From Alistipes sp. CAG:268 (GTDB taxonomy: Bacteria > Bacteroidota > Bacteroidia > Bacteroidales > Rikenellaceae): 36,896 nucleotides of DNA. The stretch spans positions 117,221-154,116 of the forward strand of contig FR892023.1 of NCBI GenBank assembly GCA_000434235.1. Reading direction: 5' to 3'. Below are positions 24,629 through 31,356 of this stretch, in pieces; positions within the stretch are counted from its first letter, which is position 1, and every line of letters begins with the position of its first letter. A program made the translations under genes and the position numbers. A model generated the notes under the pieces. That model had not been told where the DNA came from and ran no database searches. It worked only from the letters and a program-made list of their open reading frames with translations.

Positions 24629-25180
24629 TCAGGGAATCCAGAGCGTCTCCTGCACGTCGAAATGCGCCGTCAGGCTGCGTCCCAGCACGTAGAAGTAGTC
24701 CGAAAGGCGGTTGAGCCACACGAGCACCGAAGAATCGACCGCATGCAGCGCGTCGGCGCGCAGCGCCGCACGCTCGGCACGCCGGCACACCGTGCGGCAG
24801 ACATGGCACATCGAGACCGCCTCGTGACCGCCCGGGATCGTAAACTTGTCGATCGGGGGCAGCGCCGCCTGCAAGGCGTCTATCCGACTCTCGAGCCACT
24901 CGATGTTCGCAGGATCCAGAGGTGCCACCTTGTCGCGACCCGAATCGCCGGTAGCCAGCAGCGCCTCGACGGTCATCAGCCGCGAGAGGATGCGGTTCAG
25001 GTCCGCAACCGTCTCCCCAAGCGAGGCATCGCCCCGCAACTTGTCGGACAACAGCGCCACGAAGGCGCCCAGTTCGTCCACCGTACCGTAAGCCTCGACC
25101 CGTTCGTCGGTCTTGAACACGCGCTCGCCGCCGATGAGCGAGGTTATGCCCTTGTCACCCGTCTTCGTATATACTTTCAT
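24629..25180 (-). CDS. pduO: ATP:cob(I)alamin adenosyltransferase, PduO type
   Basis: Transfers the adenosyl group of ATP to cob(I)alamin (or cob(I)yrinic acid a,c-diamide) to give adenosylcobalamin, the B12 coenzyme form. The 183-residue protein has the PduO-family landmarks: the N-terminal P-loop-like TKTGDKGITSLIGGERV, EAYGTVDELGAF, FTIPGG, CRTVCRRAER (the Arg/Glu-containing ATP-site helix) and VLVWLNRLSDYFYVLGR. Its ATG overlaps the stop of the upstream minus-strand gene by 4 bases (ATGA). It lies tail to tail with the cobalamin uptake operon, which strongly supports a role in B12 use. Confidence 0.93.
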   Translation of the reverse strand: MKVYTKTGDKGITSLIGGERVFKTDERVEAYGTVDELGAFVALLSDKLRGDASLGETVADLNRILSRLMTVEALLATGDSGRDKVAPLDPANIEWLESRIDALQAALPPIDKFTIPGGHEAVSMCHVCRTVCRRAERAALRADALHAVDSSVLVWLNRLSDYFYVLGRSLTAHFDVQETLWIP

Positions 25181-25689
25181 ATCCGGAAATGTTGTTTCGG
25201 TAAATAGTTGTTGAACAGCAGCAGATAGCCCCGGTTATCGACCGTCGTGGAGCGGTGCGAGGCGACCAGCTGCATGCAAAGAGCCTGCCGCTCGCGCCCT
25301 TCATAAGGTGAAAGCACGGCTACGGTATGCCCCGCAGCGGAGGCCGTGCGCACCAGCGCGAGGGTCTCCGGACGCGGCAGGTCACGCGTCAGGAGGCACA
25401 GGTCGGCATCGGCGCCGTCCAGGCAGAAGGTAGCATAGCCGCAGTGGATGGCCAGGTTCTGCAGCTGTATGGCCCGCCGCCGGCTGACGCCGCGGGCAAG
25501 CAGGGCATCGTAAAGGTCACGCGGTCCCGGAAGCAGGCTGTCGCGCATGAAGACCTGACGCACCAGGTCGTAGACAAAGGGCGAATGGACGCCGTGGCCC
25601 CGGAAGTAACGCGCCCGCGAAAGGCGGTTGCGCAGTTCGGCCATCCGTCCGTAGATGCGAAGGCCGAGGGGTTGTCTGCCGAGTTTCAT
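25177..25689 (-). CDS. Small protein with HGVHSPFVYDL motif (shortened methyltransferase-like?)
   Basis: A 170-residue protein with the N-terminal motif YFRGHGVHSPFVYDLVRQVF, which also opens a group of Bacteroidetes proteins annotated as SAM-dependent methyltransferases. The glycine-rich SAM-binding motif I expected after it is not visible, and the protein is shorter than that family, so the enzymatic function is doubtful. The ATG at 25689 is preferred; a GTG at 25698 would add three residues. It begins 14 bases after the flavoprotein stop and overlaps the adenosyltransferase start, so it is in the middle of a three-gene operon. No function assigned. Confidence 0.65.
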   Translation of the reverse strand: MKLGRQPLGLRIYGRMAELRNRLSRARYFRGHGVHSPFVYDLVRQVFMRDSLLPGPRDLYDALLARGVSRRRAIQLQNLAIHCGYATFCLDGADADLCLLTRDLPRPETLALVRTASAAGHTVAVLSPYEGRERQALCMQLVASHRSTTVDNRGYLLLFNNYLPKQHFRI

Positions 25690-25702
25690 CGCCTGCACGG
25701 TT

Positions 25703-26965
25703 TCACTTTTTCAACTGACCCGCCAGCCGCCCCGTAGAGAAGGCGATCTGGAGGTTGTAGCCGCCCGTATTGGCGTCGAGGTCGAGCACCTCGCCCGCAA
25801 AGTAGAGTCCGCGCACCTTGAGCGACTCCATCGTCCGGGGATTGACCTCCGAACAGCGGACCCCGCCAGCCGTCGTCACGGCGTACTCGAAGGGGGCATA
25901 ATCGGTCACCGGAAGGGTCAGTCCCTTGAGCGTGCGGATCAGGCGCGTGATCTCGGTCTCGGTGAGTTTCGAGACATACTGTTTCGAGGGGATGTCAATC
26001 TCCGCGGCCAGCGGCAGCACCAGCGGTGCGGGCAGCAGTTTGCGGAGCAGTTCGGAGAAGAACTCCGTCGGCTGCATCTCGGCCAGCTCGCGGGCAATGC
26101 GGTCGCGCAGCACCTGTTCCGTAAGCGCCGGTTTCAGATCGACGACCAACTTGACCCGTCGCCCGTCGATCAGGGCATCGACCGCATCGCGGCTCATGCG
26201 CAGGGCCACGGCCCCCTCGATGCCGCGTTCGGAGAAGCCCAGCTCGCCGAACTCCTCGCGGACGGGCCCGTCATCGACCCAGAGCGTCGCACGGACGTTG
26301 CGCAGCAACAGCCGGGAGAGACGGCTCATCCGCGGGTGCGAGGTAACGAGCGGGGTCAGCGACGGACGCAGCGGCTCGATCGTATGGCCCAGATCCGAGG
26401 CGAAGGCATAGCCGTCGCCCGTCGATCCGGTCCCGGGATAGGAGACGCCGCCCGTGGCCAGGATCACCTGCGCGCACTCCTCCTTGCGCTCGAAGCCCCG
26501 CTTGTTGCGGTAACGGACCCCGAAAACGCGGTCGCCAAGGGTCAGGATACCCGTCACGCGCGTGTCATAGAGGATCTTCACGCCGTTCTCCACGCAGTAG
26601 TCGAGCAGTGCGTTGGCGATATCCCACGCCTTGCCGCTGTGCGGGAAGACCCGCTCGCCGCGCTCGATGTCGAGTTTCACGCCCTGGCGCTCGAAGAAAC
26701 GGATCGTGGCCCGGTTGTTGAACTCGGCGAAGGCCGGGGCGAAGAACTCGGCATTGGTCCGCACCTGCGAGGCAAACTCCTCGGCAGGCCGGGCATTGGT
26801 CACGTTGCAGCGTCCCTTGCCCGTGATGCGGACCTTGCGGCCCGACTTCTCCATCTTTTCGATCAGCAGTACGCGGCGCCCGGCACGCGCAGCCGTTCCC
26901 GCGGCCATCATGCCCGCGGCACCCGCTCCGACGACGATGACGTCGTAGGGCTGTTTCTCCTCCAT
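25703..26965 (-). CDS. HI0933/YhiN-family FAD-dependent oxidoreductase
   Basis: A 420-residue flavoprotein. The N-terminal dinucleotide fold is VIVVGAGAAGMMAAGTAARAG, followed by the family's GRKVRITGKGRCNVTN motif, ATGGVSYPGTGSTGDGY and the C-terminal FAD motif GLYFAGEVLDLDANTGGYNLQIAFSTGRLAG. It is the first gene of the operon that includes the B12 adenosyltransferase. The reaction is unknown for the family. Starts at 26965 or 26974 are both possible: the minus-strand -7 box at 26988-26981 puts the transcription start only about 0-10 bases ahead, so this mRNA is nearly leaderless. Reduction of cobalamin is a speculation only from context. Confidence 0.9.
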   Translation of the reverse strand: MEEKQPYDVIVVGAGAAGMMAAGTAARAGRRVLLIEKMEKSGRKVRITGKGRCNVTNARPAEEFASQVRTNAEFFAPAFAEFNNRATIRFFERQGVKLDIERGERVFPHSGKAWDIANALLDYCVENGVKILYDTRVTGILTLGDRVFGVRYRNKRGFERKEECAQVILATGGVSYPGTGSTGDGYAFASDLGHTIEPLRPSLTPLVTSHPRMSRLSRLLLRNVRATLWVDDGPVREEFGELGFSERGIEGAVALRMSRDAVDALIDGRRVKLVVDLKPALTEQVLRDRIARELAEMQPTEFFSELLRKLLPAPLVLPLAAEIDIPSKQYVSKLTETEITRLIRTLKGLTLPVTDYAPFEYAVTTAGGVRCSEVNPRTMESLKVRGLYFAGEVLDLDANTGGYNLQIAFSTGRLAGQLKK

Positions 26966-26980
26966 GTGTTCCATACGGGG

Positions 26981-26988
26981 CAAAGATA
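26981..26988 (-). promoter_or_regulatory. -7 promoter box (TATCTTTG) for the flavoprotein operon
   Basis: Exact consensus on the minus strand, ending 6 bases before the ATG at 26974 and 15 before the ATG at 26965, implying a very short or absent leader. Confidence 0.6.
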
Positions 26989-27155
26989 CGCAATTTATCC
27001 CGGTTTCGCCCACACCGTCCGCCGAATTCTCGCACATTGTCCAGGAGGTGCAGCCGGAGGAGGTGCACGGCAAGCCGGAGGAGGCGCCCGGCGGGGGAGC
27101 CAAAGGCCGCAACCGCCGGGCTGCGGAGCGGACGGCATCGAAAAATCGTTTTCCC

Positions 27156-27187
27156 TTTGGTTTTCACGACCGCTTGCACTATCTTTG
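27156..27187 (+). promoter_or_regulatory. nusB promoter (-33 TTTG, -7 TATCTTTG)
   Basis: TTTG at 27156-27159, a 20-base spacer and TATCTTTG at 27180-27187, followed by ATG 27214. Confidence 0.75.
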
Positions 27188-27213
27188 CGGCCGTAAAATC
27201 GTTCTATTAGGAT

Positions 27214-28149
27214 ATGTTGAGCAGAAGATTACTCCGAATCAAGGTCGTGAAGGCGCTTTTCGCACACCTCAAGTCCGGCGCCGACAACATGATCGCCTCG
27301 GAAAAAAACCTGATGGCCTCCGTAGACAAGGCCTACGACCTCTATTTCCAGATCATCACGCTCCCCGTCGAGCTCGCCCGGTATGCCGAGCAGCGTCAGG
27401 AGCTGGCCAAACAGAAGAAACTGCCCACGCCCGAGGACCTGAACCCCAACACGAAATTCGTGGACAACGCCGTGATCCGCACGATCGCCAACAGCGACGC
27501 CGTGAACGACCATGTGGCAGCCCGCAAACTCGGTTGGTCGCAATATCCGGAGTTGATCCGCACACTCTTCACGCAGCTTTCGGAGAGCGAATACTACAAG
27601 GAGTACATGGCGCGCCCGGAGCGTTCGTTCGATGACGACCGCCGGCTGCTCGAGGAGTTTTTCAAGGAGCTGCAGAACTGCGAGGCACTCGACGACGTGC
27701 TCGAGGAGATGTCGGTGCTCTGGTGCGACGACCTGCCCTACATCATCCTGATGATCCTGCGCACGCTCTCGAACCTCCGCCCCTCGCACACCGAGCTGAA
27801 GGTGCCCTCGAAGTTCAAGAGCGAGGAGGACCCCGCATTCGTCAAGACCCTCTTCGAAAAGGCGCTCATCAACTACGACACCTACCAGGACTACATCGAG
27901 CGTTTCACCTCGAACTGGGACGTCGAGCGCATCGTCTTCATGGACAACCTGATCATCGGGACGGCCATCGCCGAGCTGACCTCGTTCCCGTCGATCCCGG
28001 TGAAGGTGACCCTCGACGAGTGGATCGAGATCTCGAAGTACTACTCCACGCCCGGAAGCAGCACGTTCATCAACGGCGTGCTGGACAAGATCGTCGAGGC
28101 GCTGACGTCCGAGGGGCGCATCAAAAAAGCCGGGCGCGGCCTGATCTGA
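27214..28149 (+). CDS. nusB: Transcription antitermination factor NusB, long form
   Basis: A 311-residue NusB. The C-terminal third holds the RNA-binding NusB fold (FVKTLFEKALINYDTYQDYIERFTSNWDVERIVFMDNLIIGTAIAELTSFPSIPVKVTLDEWIEISKYY), and the N-terminal part MLSRRLLRIKVVKALFAHLKSG is also typical. In Bacteroidetes the protein is about twice the length of E. coli NusB because of an inserted helical region, which is present here at residues about 60-190. It binds boxA RNA with NusE/S10 to support rRNA transcription. The DUF1573 gene starts on its stop codon and yajC follows, a common Bacteroidetes order. Confidence 0.93.
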   Translation: MLSRRLLRIKVVKALFAHLKSGADNMIASEKNLMASVDKAYDLYFQIITLPVELARYAEQRQELAKQKKLPTPEDLNPNTKFVDNAVIRTIANSDAVNDHVAARKLGWSQYPELIRTLFTQLSESEYYKEYMARPERSFDDDRRLLEEFFKELQNCEALDDVLEEMSVLWCDDLPYIILMILRTLSNLRPSHTELKVPSKFKSEEDPAFVKTLFEKALINYDTYQDYIERFTSNWDVERIVFMDNLIIGTAIAELTSFPSIPVKVTLDEWIEISKYYSTPGSSTFINGVLDKIVEALTSEGRIKKAGRGLI

Positions 28150-28562
28150 TGCGCGCGGCGACCTTCGTCCTGCTGCTTGCCGCAACGCTCGCATCGTGCG
28201 GCAGACAGACTCCCCGGAAGGAACACAAGGGCCGAAGCATCGTGCTCGACGGCCCTTTTTTCGACAAGGGGGCTACGGACACGATCCGGTTCGGGAAGCT
28301 CGGATCGGGCGAAATAGCCGTGCTCCGCTTCTGGATCGAAAACGCATCGGAACGGCCCGCAGCCATCACCTCCTACACCCGCAGTTGCGGATGCACCTCG
28401 CTGACATTCAGCAAGGAACCGATCGCCCCGGGCGAGGCCAGGCAGGTCGAGATGACGTTCGACTCGCGGGGCGAATACGGATGGCAGCTCAAGACGGTGG
28501 ATCTCCGGTTTGCCGGAGCCGCAAGGCCGCTGCGTCTGTTTGTCGAGGCCGATGTCCGGTAG
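28149..28562 (+). CDS. DUF1573 lipoprotein
   Basis: A 137-residue lipoprotein: short signal with lipobox LASC (Cys 17), then one DUF1573 domain with the signature SYTRSCGCTSLTFSKEPIAPGEARQVEMTFDSRGEYGWQLKTV. The domain is an Ig-like fold of unknown function in Bacteroidetes. The ATG overlaps the nusB stop by one base (TGATG), so translation is coupled. The gene is followed by its own intergenic promoter for yajC at 28566-28595. Confidence 0.88.
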   Translation: MRAATFVLLLAATLASCGRQTPRKEHKGRSIVLDGPFFDKGATDTIRFGKLGSGEIAVLRFWIENASERPAAITSYTRSCGCTSLTFSKEPIAPGEARQVEMTFDSRGEYGWQLKTVDLRFAGAARPLRLFVEADVR

Positions 28563-28565
28563 GAC

Positions 28566-28595
28566 TTGCTTATTCGACAATATTTCGTATATTTG
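28566..28595 (+). promoter_or_regulatory. yajC promoter (-33 TTG, -7 TATATTTG)
   Basis: TTG at 28566-28568, a 19-base spacer and TATATTTG at 28588-28595, preceding ATG 28635. Confidence 0.7.
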
Positions 28596-28634
28596 TCCGA
28601 CCAAACCGAAAAAACACTTAAAAACGAATAGACT

Positions 28635-28964
28635 ATGATCGATTTTCTTCAGGCTATGCCTGCCACCCAGGGCCAGCCGCAACCCAGTTTCATGCAGCAG
28701 TACAGCTTCATCATCATGATCGCCCTGATGGTGCTCGTGCTGTGGCTCTTCATGTGGCGTCCCGAGGCCAAGCGCCGCAAGCAGATGCAGGCCTTCCGCG
28801 ACGGACTCAAGAAGGGAGACAAGATCATCACCGCCGGCGGTATCTACGGAACGGTCAAGGAGGTGAAGGAGACGACACTGCTCATCGAGGTGGACGGAAA
28901 CGTCACGCTCCGCATCGACAAGAACATGGTCGTGGCCGACAATACGGATCTGCAGCGCCAGTAG
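28635..28964 (+). CDS. yajC: Preprotein translocase subunit YajC
   Basis: A 109-residue accessory subunit of the Sec-DF translocon. One membrane segment (QYSFIIMIALMVLVLWLFMWRP, about residues 22-44) is followed by the typical cytoplasmic module RRKQMQAFRDGLKKGDKIITAGGIYGTVKEVKETTLLIEVDGNVTLRIDKNMV. Normal length. It probably has its own promoter and is also read through from nusB. A terminator follows 27 bases after the stop. Confidence 0.95.
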   Translation: MIDFLQAMPATQGQPQPSFMQQYSFIIMIALMVLVLWLFMWRPEAKRRKQMQAFRDGLKKGDKIITAGGIYGTVKEVKETTLLIEVDGNVTLRIDKNMVVADNTDLQRQ

Positions 28965-28990
28965 CCGCGGAGGCGGAAGCCGCAACGGAC

Positions 28991-29021
28991 AGAGCCGCAA
29001 CTTCCTGTTGCGGCTCTTTTT
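28991..29021 (+). terminator. Rho-independent terminator after yajC
   Basis: An 11-bp stem (AGAGCCGCAAC 28991-29001 with its complement 29007-29017), a 5-base loop and a T-run from 29017. Confidence 0.9.
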
Positions 29022-29117
29022 CTCGCCCCGAAGGCGGAATAGGATACAGCCCGGGATCGCCCCCGGGAGACCGGACCGGAAGGTTCCGGGAAGAACAACC
29101 CAAACACACACGAACGG

Positions 29118-29369
29118 ATGACACGGAAAATCACGCACATCTGCTCGGGCACCTGCTCGCGGCAGATCGACATCGAAATCGACCAGGATACGATCCGCAG
29201 CGTCGCCTTCACGGGCGGCTGCCACGGAAACACGCAGGGCATCGCTGCGCTGGTGCGCGGCATGCAGGTACGGGAGGTGATCGCCCGGCTCGAGGGCATC
29301 GACTGCCGCGGGAAGGGCACGTCATGCCCCGACCAGCTGGCCAAGGCGCTGAAAAAAGCCTGCGAATAG
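29118..29369 (+). CDS. TSCPD domain protein (TIGR03905 type)
   Basis: An 83-residue protein with the TSCPD motif near the C-terminus (CRGKGTSCPDQLAKALKKA) and a preceding beta-rich core with two Cys in TGGCHGNTQGI and HICSGTCSRQ. The TSCPD module also forms the C-terminus of adenosylcobalamin-dependent ribonucleotide reductase NrdJ, but small stand-alone forms such as this one have no known reaction. It lies just downstream of the yajC terminator and 51 bases before the GlsB-like gene. The NrdJ resemblance is of interest near a B12 locus but is not evidence for a functional link. Confidence 0.82.
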   Translation: MTRKITHICSGTCSRQIDIEIDQDTIRSVAFTGGCHGNTQGIAALVRGMQVREVIARLEGIDCRGKGTSCPDQLAKALKKACE

Positions 29370-29393
29370 CGTTCGGAACGATATTTGCTCCCG

Positions 29394-29419
29394 GCCTTTC
29401 GTTCAAAAAAACGAAAGGC
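29394..29419 (+). promoter_or_regulatory. 10-bp hairpin abutting the GlsB-like start codon
   Basis: GCCTTTCGTT (29394-29403) pairs perfectly with AACGAAAGGC (29410-29419) across a 6-base loop, and the ATG at 29421 begins one base later. A near-consensus -7 box (GATATTTG, 29379-29386) predicts a transcript that starts at the hairpin itself. The structure could control translation or mRNA stability; inference. Confidence 0.55.
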
Positions 29420-29420
29420 T

Positions 29421-29681
29421 ATGTATTTCTTATGGTATCTGCTGATCGGACTGGCGGCCGGATGGATCGCCAACCTGATCGTCAAGGGAAACGGGTCGGG
29501 ACTCGTTGTCAATCTGATTGTCGGACTCATCGGCGGCGTTCTGGGCGGGTGGCTGCTCTCGCTGTTCGGACTGGTAGCGGTCGGGACGCTGGGAAGCCTG
29601 GCTACGGCCGTCATCGGCGCCATTGTCCTGCTGTGGATCGCAGCAATTGTCTCGCACCGCAAACCCCGGAAGGAAAAGTAA
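29421..29681 (+). CDS. GlsB/YeaQ/YmgE-family stress membrane protein
   Basis: An 86-residue inner-membrane protein with three closely spaced membrane segments (LWYLLIGLAAGWIANLIV, NLIVGLIGGVLGGWLLSLFGL, TAVIGAIVLLWIAAIV) and the family signature GLAAGWIANLIVKG..GLVVNLIVGLIGGVLGG. Members respond to acid, alkaline or osmotic stress, but their mechanism is unknown. ATG 29421 gives the canonical N-terminus; an upstream in-frame ATG at 29385 would include the hairpin and lies near the predicted promoter. A perfect palindrome terminates the transcript before tRNA-Gln. Confidence 0.9.
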   Translation: MYFLWYLLIGLAAGWIANLIVKGNGSGLVVNLIVGLIGGVLGGWLLSLFGLVAVGTLGSLATAVIGAIVLLWIAAIVSHRKPRKEK

Positions 29682-29704
29682 ACGCGGTTTACGGACAGAA
29701 AAGC

Positions 29705-29742
29705 AAAGAGGGGCTATTTCCTGCAGGAAATAGCCCCTCTTT
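29705..29742. terminator. Perfect 38-bp palindrome, bidirectional terminator
   Basis: The 38 bases are a perfect inverted repeat centred on CTGCAG (29721-29726). It lies 23 bases after the GlsB-like stop codon and 3 bases past the 3' end of tRNA-Gln on the other strand, with TTTG and TTTGC runs after each stem. It can terminate both convergent transcripts. Confidence 0.85.
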
Positions 29743-29745
29743 GTG

Positions 29746-29816
29746 TTGAGCTGCCGGGACTCGAACCCAGAACGACAGAACCAAAATCTGCTGTGTTACC
29801 ATTACACCACAGCTCA
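29746..29816 (-). tRNA. tRNA-Gln (anticodon TTG)
   Basis: On the minus strand the 71 bases fold as a tRNA: acceptor arms TGAGCTG and CAGCTCA, D-arm with TGGTGTAATGGTAACACA, anticodon arm GCAGA-TTTTGGT-TCTGT with anticodon TTG (Gln, CAA/CAG), and T-arm CTGGGTTCGAGTCCCGG. The discriminator base is A and CCA is not encoded. A promoter with -33 TTGG and -7 TATCTTTG lies upstream. Confidence 0.95.
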
Positions 29817-29837
29817 AACAGTCGCTCGAAAGCGGGA

Positions 29838-29867
29838 CAAAGATACGAAAAATTTCACAATTACCAA
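29838..29867 (-). promoter_or_regulatory. tRNA-Gln promoter
   Basis: On the minus strand TTGG (29867-29864), an 18-base spacer and TATCTTTG (29845-29838), 22 bases before the tRNA 5' end. Confidence 0.75.
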
Positions 29868-29936
29868 CTCCCCGCCCGAAAAAACGGGAAGCGCTCACGA
29901 AGCTGGCACACAAGGTTCGGAGAGCTTCGTACAGGA

Positions 29937-31235
29937 TCAATGCATCGCCAGATTCCAGTAAACCGACTCGACCAGCGAGGAGGCCTCGCGCAGGGAGATG
30001 CAGCCCGTATTGATCATCAGGTGGTAGTGATGGCAGTCGCCCCACTTCCCGCCCGTATAGTACTCGTAGTGGGCTATCCGGTTGTGGTTTATCCGCCGGA
30101 TCTCGGACTCGGCGCGATCGGCCGGAATGCCGTACTCCTCCACACAACGCTGTTGCGCAGACGACGCATCGCAATAACAGAAGACCTTGATCGCCTGCGG
30201 CGATTCGCGCAAGATAAAATCGGCGCAACGGCCGACGATCACACACGGTTCACGTTCGGAAAGCTCCTGCACGATCCGGCTCTCGGCCACGAACAGCACG
30301 TCATCGGCCGAAAGGCCGCGTTCCGGGGTAATGCCTCCGCTTTGCGAAAAGACACATTTGAGCCAGAAGGAGGGAATCGACTGCTCGTTCTTCAGGATGT
30401 ACTCCTCGTCGATGCCGCTCCGCTCGGCAGCCAGGCGGATGAACTCGCTGTCATACAACTTGATGCCCAATTTACGCGAGAGCATCTCGCCCAGCAGGTG
30501 GCCGCCGCTGCCGTACTCGCGGGCGATGGCGATGACGACAGGGCGCTGTCCGGCAGGCGCCGTCGGGGTTGCGGGTTGCGGGGTTTCGAAAATCCACCGG
30601 TCGAGACACCCGTAGAAGGGACTGACGAAATGGACGATGGGGCCTACGATGAGCGCGGCGATGACCGTACCTTCGCGCACGCCGTCGATGACGGACATGA
30701 AGACAAGAGACAGGACGCACGCAATCAGGACCAGCGCCACGTCGAAGCCCAGCTTGACGTACCCGAAATCGCGACGGATGCGACGCGAGATGGCGCGCAC
30801 GAAGTACTCGCCCGAGGTCATGGCCACGTTTACCTTGACCTCCAACGCAATACCGACGGCCAAAACGACACACCCCACGAGAAGATATCCCAGTTTGCTG
30901 AAATATTCAACCGGCTCAACCCACCAAAGCAGGCTCATCGCTCCGTCGATGAACAAACCGAAACAGAACGAAATGGGAATCTGAAGCAGATAGATCCGAA
31001 GATCTGTGCGCAGGTCATTGCGCGTCATAAAGAAAAGTTCCAGGAAGACGAACCCCACATTGACAATGATGGTCCACTCGCCCATCGTCAGCGACGTGAA
31101 GAGACTCAGCACATAGGTAACGCTGGTAATCGGAGAGGTGCCGAGCAACGCCCGGGTAATGAAGGCGACACCCAGAGCGTTGATAAACAACGAAACGACG
31201 AACAACAGATAACGACGAAGAAGATATACATTCAT
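29937..31235 (-). CDS. Membrane protein (YczE/DUF6198 type) fused to cytidylate-kinase-like domain
   Basis: A 432-residue two-part protein. Residues about 1-215 contain six or so membrane segments (YLLFVVSLFINALGVAFITRALLG, IYLLQIPISFCFGLFIDG, LGYLLVGCVVLAVGIALEV and others) resembling the YczE/YitT family. Residues about 230-432 form a cytoplasmic domain like cytidylate kinase 2: VVIAIAREYGSGGHLLGEMLSRKLGIKLYDSEFIRLAAERSG, then PCVIVGRCADFIL and HYHLMINTG. The phosphate-binding loop is EYGSGGHLLGE rather than a classical GxxxxGKS/T. The fusion is known in gut Bacteroidetes but its substrate and role are not. It is divergent from an AraC regulator. Confidence 0.87.
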   Translation of the reverse strand: MNVYLLRRYLLFVVSLFINALGVAFITRALLGTSPITSVTYVLSLFTSLTMGEWTIIVNVGFVFLELFFMTRNDLRTDLRIYLLQIPISFCFGLFIDGAMSLLWWVEPVEYFSKLGYLLVGCVVLAVGIALEVKVNVAMTSGEYFVRAISRRIRRDFGYVKLGFDVALVLIACVLSLVFMSVIDGVREGTVIAALIVGPIVHFVSPFYGCLDRWIFETPQPATPTAPAGQRPVVIAIAREYGSGGHLLGEMLSRKLGIKLYDSEFIRLAAERSGIDEEYILKNEQSIPSFWLKCVFSQSGGITPERGLSADDVLFVAESRIVQELSEREPCVIVGRCADFILRESPQAIKVFCYCDASSAQQRCVEEYGIPADRAESEIRRINHNRIAHYEYYTGGKWGDCHHYHLMINTGCISLREASSLVESVYWNLAMH

Positions 31236-31328
31236 GAATATGTCTTTTGAGGGTGCGAAGATCGGGCTATTTTTCGGATTTTACGGCGAGAAAAGACGAC
31301 CCGTATTCGTCAAAAACGAAACAATAAC

Positions 31329-31336
31329 TAACTTTG
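31329..31336 (+). promoter_or_regulatory. -7 promoter box (TAACTTTG) of the second AraC gene
   Basis: Consensus TAnnTTTG, 20 bases before ATG 31357. Confidence 0.6.
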
Positions 31337-31356
31337 CACGTCAAAAACCTCACTTG

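Noticed and set aside
30472..30873. A minus-strand frame inside the membrane/kinase fusion in another phase
   Set aside because: Shifted reading of the same gene with Arg/His bias; not a gene of its own.
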